Below are positions 36,650 to 63,262 of a stretch of 64,000 nt of DNA, one piece after another (within the stretch, counting starts at the first letter, position 1; every line of letters begins with the position of its first letter). Source of the stretch: Diphasiastrum complanatum (taxonomy: Eukaryota > Streptophyta > Lycopodiopsida > Lycopodiales > Lycopodiaceae); NCBI GenBank assembly GCA_029204225.1, contig CM055092.1, positions 16,266,715 to 16,330,714 on the forward strand, written 5' to 3'. The translations under genes were made by a program, and so were the position numbers. The notes below the pieces were generated by a model. That model saw nothing but the letters and a program-made list of their open reading frames with translations. It made no database searches and was not told the DNA's origin.

Positions 36650-37927
36650 TTAACTTGATGAAGGTCCATCATCACCACCATCCAAAGTAGGATCCTTCTC
36701 ATCAACATCAAGAATGTTAGATCCATCTACTTTACCATCAATCATGCTTGAAGACACCTTTGGAATGTTTTCCTCATCAAAAATGACATCTCTACCAACA
36801 ATCACTTTGTTAGTAGAAGAAATGTAAACCTTGTAGGCTTTACTCACCTCACTATATCCAACAAAAATACCTCTTCTTGAAGATGGATCCTCCTTGGTCC
36901 TATCATCAAGAGTAATGTTGACATAGCATGTGCATCCAAAGGTTCTTAGAAAGTTGACACTCGGCCTCCTCTTGAACAACATCTCAAAAGGTGTCCTTCC
37001 ATCCAAAATAGCACTCGGCCACCTATTGCACAAGAAATTGGCACACAACAAAGCTTGATCCCAAAATGGTTTGTCAAGATTAGCACTTAACCTCATAGAT
37101 TTAGCACTTTCACATAAAGTTCTATTCTTCCTTTCAGCCACTCCATTTTGTTGTGGGGTCCTTGATGTTGTATACTCCCTCTTGATCCCATGCTCATCAC
37201 AAAAGGCCTTGAACTTGTTAGATATGTACTCACCACCATTGTCACCTCTCAAGCACTTGATCTTTGTGAGAAATTGGTTCTCCCTTGCAATCTTGAACTT
37301 GACAAAGACATCATACACTTCATCCTTAATCTTTAGTAGATAGATCCAACAAAATCTACTAAAATCATCAATGAATGTTACATACATCTTAGCTCCACTA
37401 TTGCTAATTGTAGTAAATCCATGAATATCCGAATGTACAAGTTGAAAAGCCTTTGTAGATCTAGAAATAGATCTAGTATAAGGTAGTCTATGTGACTTAG
37501 ACAAAGCACAAGACTCACAAACATGCTTGTCATTACTTAAGGAACTTGGAAGACCAATCACAACCTTCTTCCTTGCCATTATCTCCAATGACTTGAAGTT
37601 GAGGTGTCCCATCCTTTTGTGCCAAACCTCTTGAATAGAAATTTGCTCCCTTGCAACACATCCAACTTGGTTAGCAATAACACAAGCATCAAGTTTGAAC
37701 AACTTCCCTTGTCTTTTACCTTTTCCAATCAAGACATCCTTCCTTTTGATCAAACAAGCATCTCCATCAAACTCCACCTTGAGGCCCTTACTTAGCATTT
37801 GACTCACACTAAGCAAATTCTTGGTAATAGATGGAATAAACAAGAAATCCTCCAAATGAACATTCCTATTTGCAGAGAGAGAAATAGGAATTGTGTCAAT
37901 CTCTTTGATTTGCACACTCACCATCAT
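36650..37927 (-). CDS. A4 integrase, about 425 codons
   Basis: The frame runs from the protease end (SITKNLLSVSQML) through KLFKLDACVI, the zinc region (H in KRMGHLNF, CESCALSKSH), the core (HSDIHGF, FIDDFSRFCWIYLL, RGDNGGEYIS, PQQNGVAERKN with the catalytic Glu) and the C-terminal domain (GCTCYVNITLDDRTKED, GRDVIFDEEN). It ends at a TAA created from the CAA seen in A2 (SSSQ becomes SSS-stop). The catalytic Asp-Asp-Glu set is intact. A one-base insertion near 37915 separates it from the protease frame. It would integrate element cDNA if expressed. Confidence 0.85.
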   Translation of the reverse strand: MMVSVQIKEIDTIPISLSANRNVHLEDFLFIPSITKNLLSVSQMLSKGLKVEFDGDACLIKRKDVLIGKGKRQGKLFKLDACVIANQVGCVAREQISIQEVWHKRMGHLNFKSLEIMARKKVVIGLPSSLSNDKHVCESCALSKSHRLPYTRSISRSTKAFQLVHSDIHGFTTISNSGAKMYVTFIDDFSRFCWIYLLKIKDEVYDVFVKFKIARENQFLTKIKCLRGDNGGEYISNKFKAFCDEHGIKREYTTSRTPQQNGVAERKNRTLCESAKSMRLSANLDKPFWDQALLCANFLCNRWPSAILDGRTPFEMLFKRRPSVNFLRTFGCTCYVNITLDDRTKEDPSSRRGIFVGYSEVSKAYKVYISSTNKVIVGRDVIFDEENIPKVSSSMIDGKVDGSNILDVDEKDPTLDGGDDGPSSS

Positions 37928-38108
37928 TGGCCATGTAGATCACCCTCTTGTCATCTCCATATGCCAACAAAGAAGTGAAGTACTCTTTGTGAAAGGTCAT
38001 GTGTGAACTTGCTCCACTATCAATCCACCAAGGATCTAAATCTCCATCATTAGCAAGCATACATGAAGACATCCCAAAAGCATCATCATTTGCATCTTGC
38101 ACATCCAA
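37896..38108 (-). pseudogene. A4 protease start
   Basis: Encodes MSSCMLANDGDLDPWWI, the active site DSGASSHMTFHKEY and LLAYGDDKRVIYMANDGE. The frame then shifts because of one extra A near 37915 (GCAAATC where A1 has GCAATC). It is separated from gag by a stop at about 38154. Confidence 0.75.
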
Positions 38109-38153
38109 ACCATCCTCATCAAGAGTAAGATTACCTTGCTTGTCTCCTTGATC

Positions 38154-38933
38154 TCACTTCTTCTTGTAGCACTCACTTGCAAAGTGTCCTTTGATGCCAC
38201 AATAGAAGCACTTGAGCTTTGATCTATCCTTCTTTTTGTCACTTGAAGAAGCATCCACTTGATCTTGCCCTTTAGACCACTTGCTTTTGGTTTTGCCCTT
38301 GAATTTGCCCTTTGTGAACATAGCATCCTCTTGAAGTGTCAATGTAGATTCACCTCTTGCTTGAAGCCTATATTCCTCATTGATCAAGATCTCTTGAAAA
38401 TCCATCAAACTTGGCAAAGTCTTTTGAATAGCAATACTTTGAACAATGTTAGCATGAGCATCCAACAAGCCATTAAGAATCACTTGAATAAGCTCTCCTT
38501 CCTTAATGCTTTCATCTATGCAAGCTAACTCATCATTCAATGCTTTCATTCTCAAAACAAAAGTACTTGGACTTTCTTTATTCTTTTGAAAACAAGAAAA
38601 GATTTGTCTTCTTAGAGTCAACACTCTAGAAGTAGACTTGGACTCATAAAGCTTCTTCAATGAATTCCAAGCTTCCAAAGATGATGTGCACTTACCAACT
38701 TCCTTGAGAAGTTCATTGGTAACATTCATCTTTATCATGTGTAGAGCCTTCTTGGCCCTCTTGTCATACCTCAATTGATCTTGTTGTGCTGCTAGTCTCT
38801 CCTCCAAACCTACAACAATATCCAAAACATCATTCATCTCAAGAAGTGACTCCATCCTCAATTTCCATAATGAATAGTTACTTGAGGTAAGCCTATCATT
38901 GGCTTCCAACATGACTCCAATTGAGGTTGCCAT
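38154..38933 (-). CDS. A4 Gag, about 259 aa
   Basis: From ATG 38933: MATSIGVMLEANDRL, SNYSLWKLRMESLL, a basic helix DKRAKKALHMIKMN, YESKSTSRVLTLRR, LNDELACIDES, then a K/S-rich region and one zinc knuckle CFYCGIKGHFASEC (CX2CX4HX4C). It stops after YKKK at a TGA where A1 has AGA, which separates Gag from protease. Length and layout are those of a Copia Gag. It should form virus-like particles in the cytoplasm. Of all retroelement frames in the window, this one is closest to intact. Confidence 0.85.
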   Translation of the reverse strand: MATSIGVMLEANDRLTSSNYSLWKLRMESLLEMNDVLDIVVGLEERLAAQQDQLRYDKRAKKALHMIKMNVTNELLKEVGKCTSSLEAWNSLKKLYESKSTSRVLTLRRQIFSCFQKNKESPSTFVLRMKALNDELACIDESIKEGELIQVILNGLLDAHANIVQSIAIQKTLPSLMDFQEILINEEYRLQARGESTLTLQEDAMFTKGKFKGKTKSKWSKGQDQVDASSSDKKKDRSKLKCFYCGIKGHFASECYKKK

Positions 38934-39520
38934 GTAGCAATGACCTGATCTTCTCTTTCAACCTGCTTCAATCACAAAGCACTCCTTTGAACAACAACAA
39001 ATGCTTTCAAAATAAATCACCAAGATTTGAAACTATCTCACAAATTCTCTTCTAGCACTTATCCAAACAAATCAACACATAGAATCATGGAATCTTGATC
39101 AACCTATGATCTATCCTCAATCTAATGACTTTTGCCACTTCCTAAGATTGAAACACACTCAAATGAAGTCCAGCAACCTCACTATCTAGAGATCCAATCA
39201 AAATTAGGGTTTTGACAAAATCACAAAAAATTGACTATTCCAAATCTACATGCAAATGCTGAAAATTTGATATGCAATCTATAAGCCACCACTTAGGCTG
39301 AACCAATGATCCAAAAAATGGCCAAATCCAGCATGTGAATTCAAAAATCGGAATTGAACAAGTATATTGACCTATTTAGTGTTTTGATCTACAAAAGATC
39401 CAATCTACAAAAGCAAAAAATCCGATTTTGGTGTAGAATCCTCTCTAGCATGCTCTAGACTTGATATCTTCACCAAATCATTGATAGATCTGATTTTCTC
39501 TTTCATAATCTGAAACACAA
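38934..39520 (-). mobile_element. A4 untranslated leader
   Basis: About 590 bp between gag and the primer site, homologous to the leaders of A1 (20746-21327) and A2 (27060-27660). No coding frame is shared among the three. Confidence 0.7.
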
Positions 39521-39532
39521 GCTCTGATACCA
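39521..39532 (-). promoter_or_regulatory. A4 primer-binding site
   Basis: An exact TGGTATCAGAGC on the minus strand, abutting the 5' LTR, complementary to the 3' end of initiator-Met tRNA. Confidence 0.9.
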
Positions 39533-40184
39533 TGTGAAGGATTTCAGATCATTCAAGATCCAATCCAAGTCCCAAATCTTTGGTTACAATAAGGAGCAAA
39601 CCAACAATCCTGCCAATGTAGAAAAATCAGCATCTACATACAAAATGAGATGCAAACTCTAAGAGATATTGATCAAACATGAACCAAAACATAAAATATG
39701 TTTTCTGTCCGTACAATTACAGTACCCTACTGTATTTCACACGTGTGTAACCGAAAATAGCAATAAATGATCATTCTACACATAGAATTGCAAGATAACA
39801 CCAAGATAGTGCACCAATGAGTAGTAGAACCCAAAGAGAACCATGTATAATGATGAAATGAGAGAGAGAAGAGAGAAGATGACTCTCTCCACGAGTTACA
39901 TCCTTTTATACCAGGTCCAAACCCTACTTGGCCACTTGGCTTTCCCACCAAAATGCTAACCCTACCAATTCTGGGTCTAGATTCAATGTACCCAACTTAT
40001 TCAAATTGAATCTACTCAAACTCGCATTCTATCTTTCCCACACTTTCAAAAAGTGTTTATTCAAATGAAATTTAGACTAATGAACTTTGAAAAGTCAACC
40101 TCTAAGTCTAAAACAAGTTTTGGCCTCAATATGCCAAATATGGAAATACTGCAAAATGTGATGAAACTAGTTGAATCTTTCACA
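39533..40184 (-). mobile_element. A4 5' LTR
   Basis: 652 bp, partner of 34146-34797. On the element strand it holds a TATA-like TATAAAAGG, near 39903-39911, that probably belongs to the element promoter. Confidence 0.9.
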
Positions 40185-40189
40185 GGAAC

Positions 40190-40426
40190 CAATTTGAATT
40201 TGAATTTGAACCAATTTTGGTGGGAGTTCCAGCTTTATTCACTAACTTGATATTTAGGCTTGTGATATATAAAGTCCCACAAAAAGGCCTAAAGTCCTTT
40301 TATTAACTTTCTAATTATCAAATAACTATGTGATCATCGGGTTGGACTTACACACGCAAGGTGCCAACTCCCTCTCATTTATTAACTAGGGTTAGGGTTG
40401 TCTCGATATTTGCAAACCCTCCAACA
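40190..40426 (-). mobile_element. Gypsy LTR relic, outer end
   Basis: On the minus strand it starts TGTTGGAGGG and shares TGAGAGGGA, TTGGCACC and GTCCAACCCGATGAT with the plus-strand LTR at 22160. With 33650-34145 it formed one LTR until A4 inserted at GGAAC. Confidence 0.65.
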
Positions 40427-40479
40427 CAATAAATCATTGGTCAAGCTATTTTAGCTTGCACAACGTCCCGAAAGAGAAA

Positions 40480-41060
40480 TGTATATCATTAATCTTGCTG
40501 TTTTTGGAAGGTAAGGCTTCCTCTTGGTGGAGTGAACTACCCATTCAAAGCTGACAACGTAGGATTCATAGAGAAATTCAATTCTAAAAGGCCTTTGTTG
40601 TTGTAGACTACTTTGAAATGTATATTCGATTCATAAATTGTTGGATGAACAATTGGGAATTGGACACGTATGTCCAGGAGTTCACCGATTTTCTGGCCAA
40701 GGTGCTGCTCTTTGATCAAAAATTCGCTCAGGGGTACTCCGTGTATGAACTACTCGTCGATTACCAAAATGTGTGTAAGAGTAATGTCTTCCATACTTTG
40801 GAAGACGCTATATGGGTGGTGAAATCCTATAAAAGCACAATTTTCACTTCACGAAGGAGCATGCATTGCCAAATGAACTTGGAACCAAAAACTGATAAGC
40901 CTAAGAATAAGAGAAAAAAGTCTTTTGATGAACTGAATGTTGTGGCTCACCAAAAAAAAACAACAAGAAGTCGGGTATAAAAAACAAAGTTGGAAAGTTG
41001 GCAATTAAGGAAAATCCTTGCCTTTTGTACAATAGACCTAGGCATCGAGCGAAATGGTGG
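40480..41060 (+). pseudogene. Gypsy gag relic
   Basis: The frame encodes LEGKASSWWSELPI, then after stops a stretch with LDTYVQEFTDFLAKV and KRKKSFDELN, and near 41010 NPCLLYNRPRHRAKWW, which may be a broken zinc knuckle. Layout suits a Gypsy Gag C-terminal half. The 120-codon frame at 40618-40980 is part of it. The evidence is motif-like and weak. Confidence 0.45.
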
Positions 41061-41129
41061 TATTTCCATTAGTTCATCTTTTTTCAGTATTTAGCGTACT
41101 TACATTGTTCTTTTTGAGATAGTCATTAT

Positions 41130-41690
41130 GCTTGCCAGCCGGTGGAGGGCTTTGTTTTTCTGCAGGGGAGAGTTATGGACTCGACTCATTACATTTGCCG
41201 CGTCCATTCTTTTATCCTTTATTATGCATAAGCAGGCCTATGGGCCCCTTTTGTTCATGTACTGGCCTTGGGCCCTATTTGGTCACAAGGACTTGGTCAT
41301 ATTGATTTGGAGTGAGGGTCCTCTTATTGGGGGGGCGCATTATTTTCCCTCCAAATCTTCTGCCTCCCTCTATTTTTGAATTCCTACTTATATAGGACAA
41401 CATTGTAGTCTTTTATTCAGCTGATGATATTGATCTCTCTCATTAGTATCATTAATCATGCTTTCTAGGGTTAAGTCTTGCTTATGTGATGCTTTCTTAG
41501 CTTAGCTCTATATCAATTGTGGCTTCATTCGTAACTTGAATAGCCACTGCTTCTTTGGGATTAAACTTCCGCGTACCATGAAAGGACAAAACTTTTAACC
41601 TATTTGCTTATCTTTGTTTGGATCTTGGAACTAGGGTTTGAAGGTGGACAAGGGAAAACCCCTACAAAGTTCCCTCATTTGATCCAATAA
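41130..41690 (+). mobile_element. Gypsy LTR relic
   Basis: Contains a TATA-like TTATATAGG near 41390 and ends GTTTGAAGGTGG...GGAAAACCCCTACAA, which matches the end of the LTR at 22160-22857. Its start is unclear. It lies about 0.9 kb upstream of NOP58. Confidence 0.5.
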
Positions 41691-41699
41691 CCAAACAAA

Positions 41700-42300
41700 G
41701 TGGAGAGATGATTTTTGAATGCAACTAAGATCAGGATGAGGGCTATCTTCATGGACCCCAAGGGGTGTAGACCTCTCATCACCCATCCAAAGACAAGACT
41801 CTCCCCCGCTCTCCACCACCCTTGGATAAGGCCGACATGCCTAGGTTTACAAGCGTGCATAGGGATAGCTACACTTGTTATGGGAGGATGGGCCCGACCT
41901 CATCCAAGGGTGGTAGAGATCTCTTGAAATGGTAGAGATCTTGTGGCGAATGGTGGAGGATCTCTCAACACCCTTGCATGAGGGTGGGCCAATGTCCCAT
42001 CATAGTGTTCCATCAAAGTGTTTCCTCTAGGAAGACCCACACTTGTAATGGGAGGACGGGCACAGCCTTAGCACAGCCTCATCCAAGCGTCTCCTCTAGG
42101 AATCCTCTAGGAAGACCCACACTTGTAATGGGAGGATGGGCACAGCCTCATCCAAGCGTCGTAGAGAGTTCTTGGTACCGTAGAGAACTGGTGTTATTGT
42201 GGCACAGCCTCATCCAAGCGTCGTAGAGAGTTCTTGGTACCGTAGAGAATTGGTGGTATGGTGGAGGAAGGTCTCTTGCATGAGTGCCGTGGAGCCTCCC
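41700..42300. repeat. Tandem short repeats upstream of NOP58
   Basis: A block CCTCTAGGAAGACCCACAC with GTAATGGGAGGA occurs near 42026 and 42104. A block CACAGCCTCATCCAAGCGTC with GTAGAGAGTTCTTGG and TACCGTAGAGAA occurs at about 42142 and 42202 (60-61 bp apart). Related pieces with CATCCAAGGGTGGTAGAGATC lie near 41902. No protein-like frame persists through them. Confidence 0.7.
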
Positions 42301-42414
42301 ATTAGAGTGAGACTAAGAATACCCTCTCCCTAATAATGTTCACTTGCCTTGAGCTCGCCGGGGGATTTTAGGGCTCCGGGTTTATGCTCTTCTTTGTTTC
42401 CTCTCTTCCGCTTC

Positions 42415-42423
42415 TAGGGTTTA
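42415..42423 (+). promoter_or_regulatory. Telo-box in the NOP58 promoter or leader
   Basis: TAGGGTTTA, 138-146 bp before the ATG, is the reverse complement of the plant telo-box AAACCCTA. Telo-boxes are known to be common near the transcription start of plant ribosomal-protein and ribosome-biogenesis genes. Function here is inferred from the gene type. Confidence 0.5.
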
Positions 42424-42435
42424 GGCAAAGCGCGC

Positions 42436-42480
42436 GGAGAGGGAGGGAGAGAGAGAGAGAAAGAGAGGAAGGGAGGGAGC
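42436..42480. repeat. GA-rich tract in the NOP58 5' leader region
   Basis: A purine tract of GAGAGGGAGGGAGA type, about 80-125 bp before the ATG. GA-rich leaders are common in plant genes. The minus-strand frames here (Ser-Leu runs) are artefacts. Confidence 0.6.
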
Positions 42481-42560
42481 ACGTGATCGATCTGGAGAGA
42501 GGGTGGTGGACGGACGGAGAGCATAGAAGCAGATTTGATTTGATTTGGTAGAAGGGCAAA

Positions 42561-59871
<17,311 letters not shown>

Positions 59872-60600
59872 GTGCTTTTCGATTCGACAAGCCTGGTTTC
59901 AGATAAAGCTCTACTGTTTATGCCCAGTGTTCAAAGCAGGTGCATCTTGGTTGGTATACTGCAAAATATTCTCAAGTTTGCCTTCAACTCTTTTGAAGGC
60001 ATTCCTGGTATAAATTTTAAAACATGCTCAATTTCCTGGTTAACTTCCAGACATTCAAATTGAGCTACTACAAACTGATATTGAGATTCTGAAAAAGGGG
60101 AAATAGCTGAACAAGAAAATCAGTTTATTCAGAATCTTGAATGGAATTTAACGGATTCCGATTCTGTGGAATTAATTGAGAGACTTTGAGATCAGCTATA
60201 TTTGTGCATCGTGAGACACATGCTTATGGAAGCTGCCAAAACACGAATGAATGTCAATGTTTTTAAGAAAATGGCGAAGAAATTTGCAAGGGATTTCAAG
60301 GACTGCAATGTTGGAGATCAAATTGTGTCTCGGAAAGAGGGAACCTCAGAAATCATGTGCTCTATAGCTCCTTCAAAGTACAGGTTTCTCTTTGAGTCGG
60401 TTTGCATTAGGAAATTTTGTATTTTGTACTTGCTTATCAAACTGTCATTGCCAGCAGTCTGCAAGACAGTTTTGAGACAATAGAGAGTGAAGAGTATAGT
60501 TAGACTGTTGAATTGTGGTTGAGGGGTATGGAAACTCATTTTGATATACTGTAAATCTTACTGTAGCTTGCTAGTGATGTAGCCAATAAGTTATTCATAT
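59872..60600 (+). other. NOP58 3' flank with a decayed coding relic
   Basis: The first part should include the 3' untranslated region; no poly(A) signal was assigned with confidence. At about 60049-60383 the plus strand encodes IQIELLQTDIEILKKG, then after a one-base shift EIAEQENQFIQNLEWNL, ELIERL, a stop, and MEAAKTRMNVNVFKKMAKKFAR with NVGDQIVSRKEG. It looks like a coiled-coil coding fragment with one frameshift and one stop. I do not recognise the family. Confidence 0.4.
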
Positions 60601-61381
60601 CATTTCGTTAGAGCTTCATTTTTTTCTTTCACTTATTGCTTATTCCAAACAAAGGCTATAGTGAGGCCCTTGTTTTGTGCTGTATGTAAGCGACCAGGCC
60701 GTCAATGTGACGATTGCGTGCTAGAGCAATGGAATGGTTTTCAAGTTTGATACTTTGGCCATGAGAGTATTGTGAAACACTATGCTATCAAACTTTTTTC
60801 TTTCAAGGATTAGAGTAGAGTCTGTAGAAAACCAAGTAATTATTCTTACCTTTCCAGAATTGTAAGAAATGGTGGTTCAGGCAGTTCAAACTTGGGCCTT
60901 CCCAGATGAATTCGGCCTTAGAAGAAAATCTCTCTTTTCTAAAAATGTTAAAAAGCTAGACAATAGTTTCACAATAACTTTCTTATATAATAACTAAACA
61001 TTACAGTGGCCAATGTGATAGTGGATATCGATTTTTGATTAGCAAGGAGAATGAAAGCCTACTTAATGTCAGTAATGATCTTGGAGGCAGGTCATAAACC
61101 TTGGTTGTCAATTTTGTTTGGGTCCACTTGTGCAATTTCACAGACAAATATATTTAAGGGGTAGTTGGACCTATGTTGCAAGTTCTAACTAATAAAAGCA
61201 ATACATTTTCAAGAGGTCTTATACATTTGAGGATTGAGAAATTACAATCACAAACTACTATTAGCATCCTTGATGGCCTCTATGGGGGTAGACTTGAATG
61301 CTCATAGACCAGTTGTTCTAGCTAGTTTGTAGAGAGGCCATTTCTTTTTTGTGTGTTCTAGTTTCTCTCGCAAGTAGTTGC

Positions 61382-61383
<2 letters not shown>

Positions 61384-61457
<74 letters not shown>
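61384..61457. repeat. (GA)n microsatellite
   Basis: About 74 bp of near-perfect GA. Confidence 0.95.
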
Positions 61458-61460
<3 letters not shown>

Positions 61461-62114
61461 ATGGCTTTCACACTTATCGCACAAAGAGACAAGACTTTGT
61501 ATGCTACTTCCATGACTTCCAGAATGGATGCAACTAGCTTGTAACAATGTGCAGACCCTTATGAAAAAAGTTACATCCACTTTGCCAGATGGCTTTTACT
61601 TCATCAAGCCTCTATATTCCAAACCTAAGATTTCACTCTAAGGTTCAAAATATATGAGTGTATGCCTCGTTCACGATTTACACCATTGCAACATAATTCA
61701 AACACACTACTTACACTATGTAGTACACAATAAAGGCATTATTTGTAATTCTCAATGACTTTCTTTATGTGTTGGAACATATCCTTGTTCATCACGATTG
61801 TGCACAATACTAAATCTTCAATGGTTGGTGCTCGTGGAAGAAGACACAACAAAATCGATGGGATGGTGCTTGTTGACATCATTCTAGCCATATGAAATGA
61901 TATTGCATTCGTTTACGAGGCTGCTTGAGCATGCATATATATATACGAGGCTGCTTAGCTCAAACTGAAAAAAGCTTGCTCTATAGTTATTGCTACTACA
62001 ATTGAATAAACAATGCTCTATAGCATGTTGTTAGTGTTCTCACAAGTTCTCTTATAGATTATCGATGGAAATGAATATCTCATTACCTAATAAGACATCC
62101 AAAAAGTAATTGTT

Positions 62115-62138
62115 GGGGGGGGGGGGGGGGGGGGGGGG
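62115..62138. repeat. Poly-G run, 24 bases
   Basis: Twenty-four consecutive G on the + strand followed by TGTGTCC. Length is uncertain because sequencing and assembly handle such runs poorly. Confidence 0.85.
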
Positions 62139-62959
62139 TGTGTCCTCCTACACGCTATATTCTCGTATTGTCTTTATTCCTAAAACCAATACTCCTTGGC
62201 TCACAACTAGAATAGATTCTAAATCTTCTTTGGTGATGGTGGTTGTCCATAGAATCCTACCAGGGTTCAAGTCAAAATGAGAACCCCTTGTTCCAATTTA
62301 AGACCGTAGTTAATATATATAACTCAAGTAGTTATAGAAATAGTACAAATGTATGGTTAGAAATTTTTTGAAAATCAAAATACCAGCACTTTTTGTGTGT
62401 CATTTAAATATAAATTACAAGAGAGAGCTAGTTAGAAAACTGACAATAAGTTGTAAAAGGGACAAAAACTTTGTGGCCCCTTCAAAAGTTTAAGAGTTTG
62501 TGTTACAATGTCAATTGATGCTAGGGTCCAATTTTCATACAATTCAAGTCTTATAAAGAGAAATTAATGGTAAATTTCAACCTTGGATGGTTCATTCAAA
62601 AGTCTATATTAGCAGGTTCCGCATATAGGACGATTGTTATAATTTTTCATACCTGCAAATTCAAGTCTTCAAATTAATAGCATTGATGCCTTGGTTGAGA
62701 ACCAATCCACTTAATTTCTATGAATGAAAAACTCGACTTGAAAGGTTGGATCAAGTTTGGAGTCCCTAGGAGTATGCTTGAGAGAGCCCACCACCATCAA
62801 GAAAAAAACTACTCACATGGGCCAAGCAGGCTTACACTTATCCTAAGTAATTTAGAGTAAACAATAGTATAATAGTATACAATGTAAAATAGAACCAACT
62901 AGACATTAGCACACGTAAGACATTAGCACATGTAAGATTTCTTCAATAATATTGACTTA

Positions 62960-63095
62960 ATGACTTGCTAGTTAAGCTTCACACCAAGTAAACATCTCAT
63001 TTTTTTGAAAATTTTCTTTACTAAGACTATTTGTCAATATGTCTATAGCTTGCACATTAGGGAGTCCAGATCAATATCTCGTCTGTTGCACTCCA
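62960..63095 (-). pseudogene. Copia polyprotein C-terminal tail
   Basis: The minus strand reads NVQAIDILTNSLSKENFQKNEMFTWCEA in two overlapping motifs. It matches the Copia RNase H end (VADILTKPLS-K-F-LGVEA pattern). RT and RNase H proper should lie at higher coordinates but were not recognised, so only a shard remains. Confidence 0.5.
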
Positions 63096-63110
63096 ACATG
63101 ATAATGTAGG

Positions 63111-63262
63111 AGCGTGAAAGAGGAATCATTGAACTAGTTAGTGACTCCAATCTTGGTCTCTTGCATTTATGCTCTTTTGTGATCACGCAAGAGCATGAAA
63201 GAGGGGGTGTGATGACTTGGTTAGCACTCCAATTTTGACTCTTGTACATGAAAGTCTTTTGG
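63111..63262. repeat. Two-copy direct repeat, about 81-bp unit
   Basis: AGCGTGAAAGAGG at 63111 recurs as AGCATGAAAGAGG at 63192. Both are followed by GTTAG, ACTCCAAT, CTCTTG and TCTTTTG at similar spacing. Confidence 0.6.

Larger units (their letters stand above)
34146..40184 (-). mobile_element. Copia family A copy A4, complete ends, RT replaced
   Basis: LTRs of 652 bp each (34146-34797 and 39533-40184) begin TGTGAA and end TTTCACA and are flanked by a perfect 5-bp duplication GGAAC (34141-34145, 40185-40189). Primer site TGGTATCAGAGC lies at 39521-39532 and the purine tract at 34798-34807. Inside, gag, protease and integrase are followed by about 1.07 kb of unrelated sequence in place of RT, then RNase H. 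The two LTRs differ at about 13 sites by eye (about 2 %), 12 of them transitions, so insertion is fairly recent. Gag-Pol has two nonsense changes and one frameshift. Confidence 0.9.
60601..62955. other. Non-coding, AT-rich; GA and G tracts
   Basis: No gene seen. Contains a (GA)n tract and a poly-G run listed separately. Short frames in this stretch do not look like protein. Confidence 0.5.
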
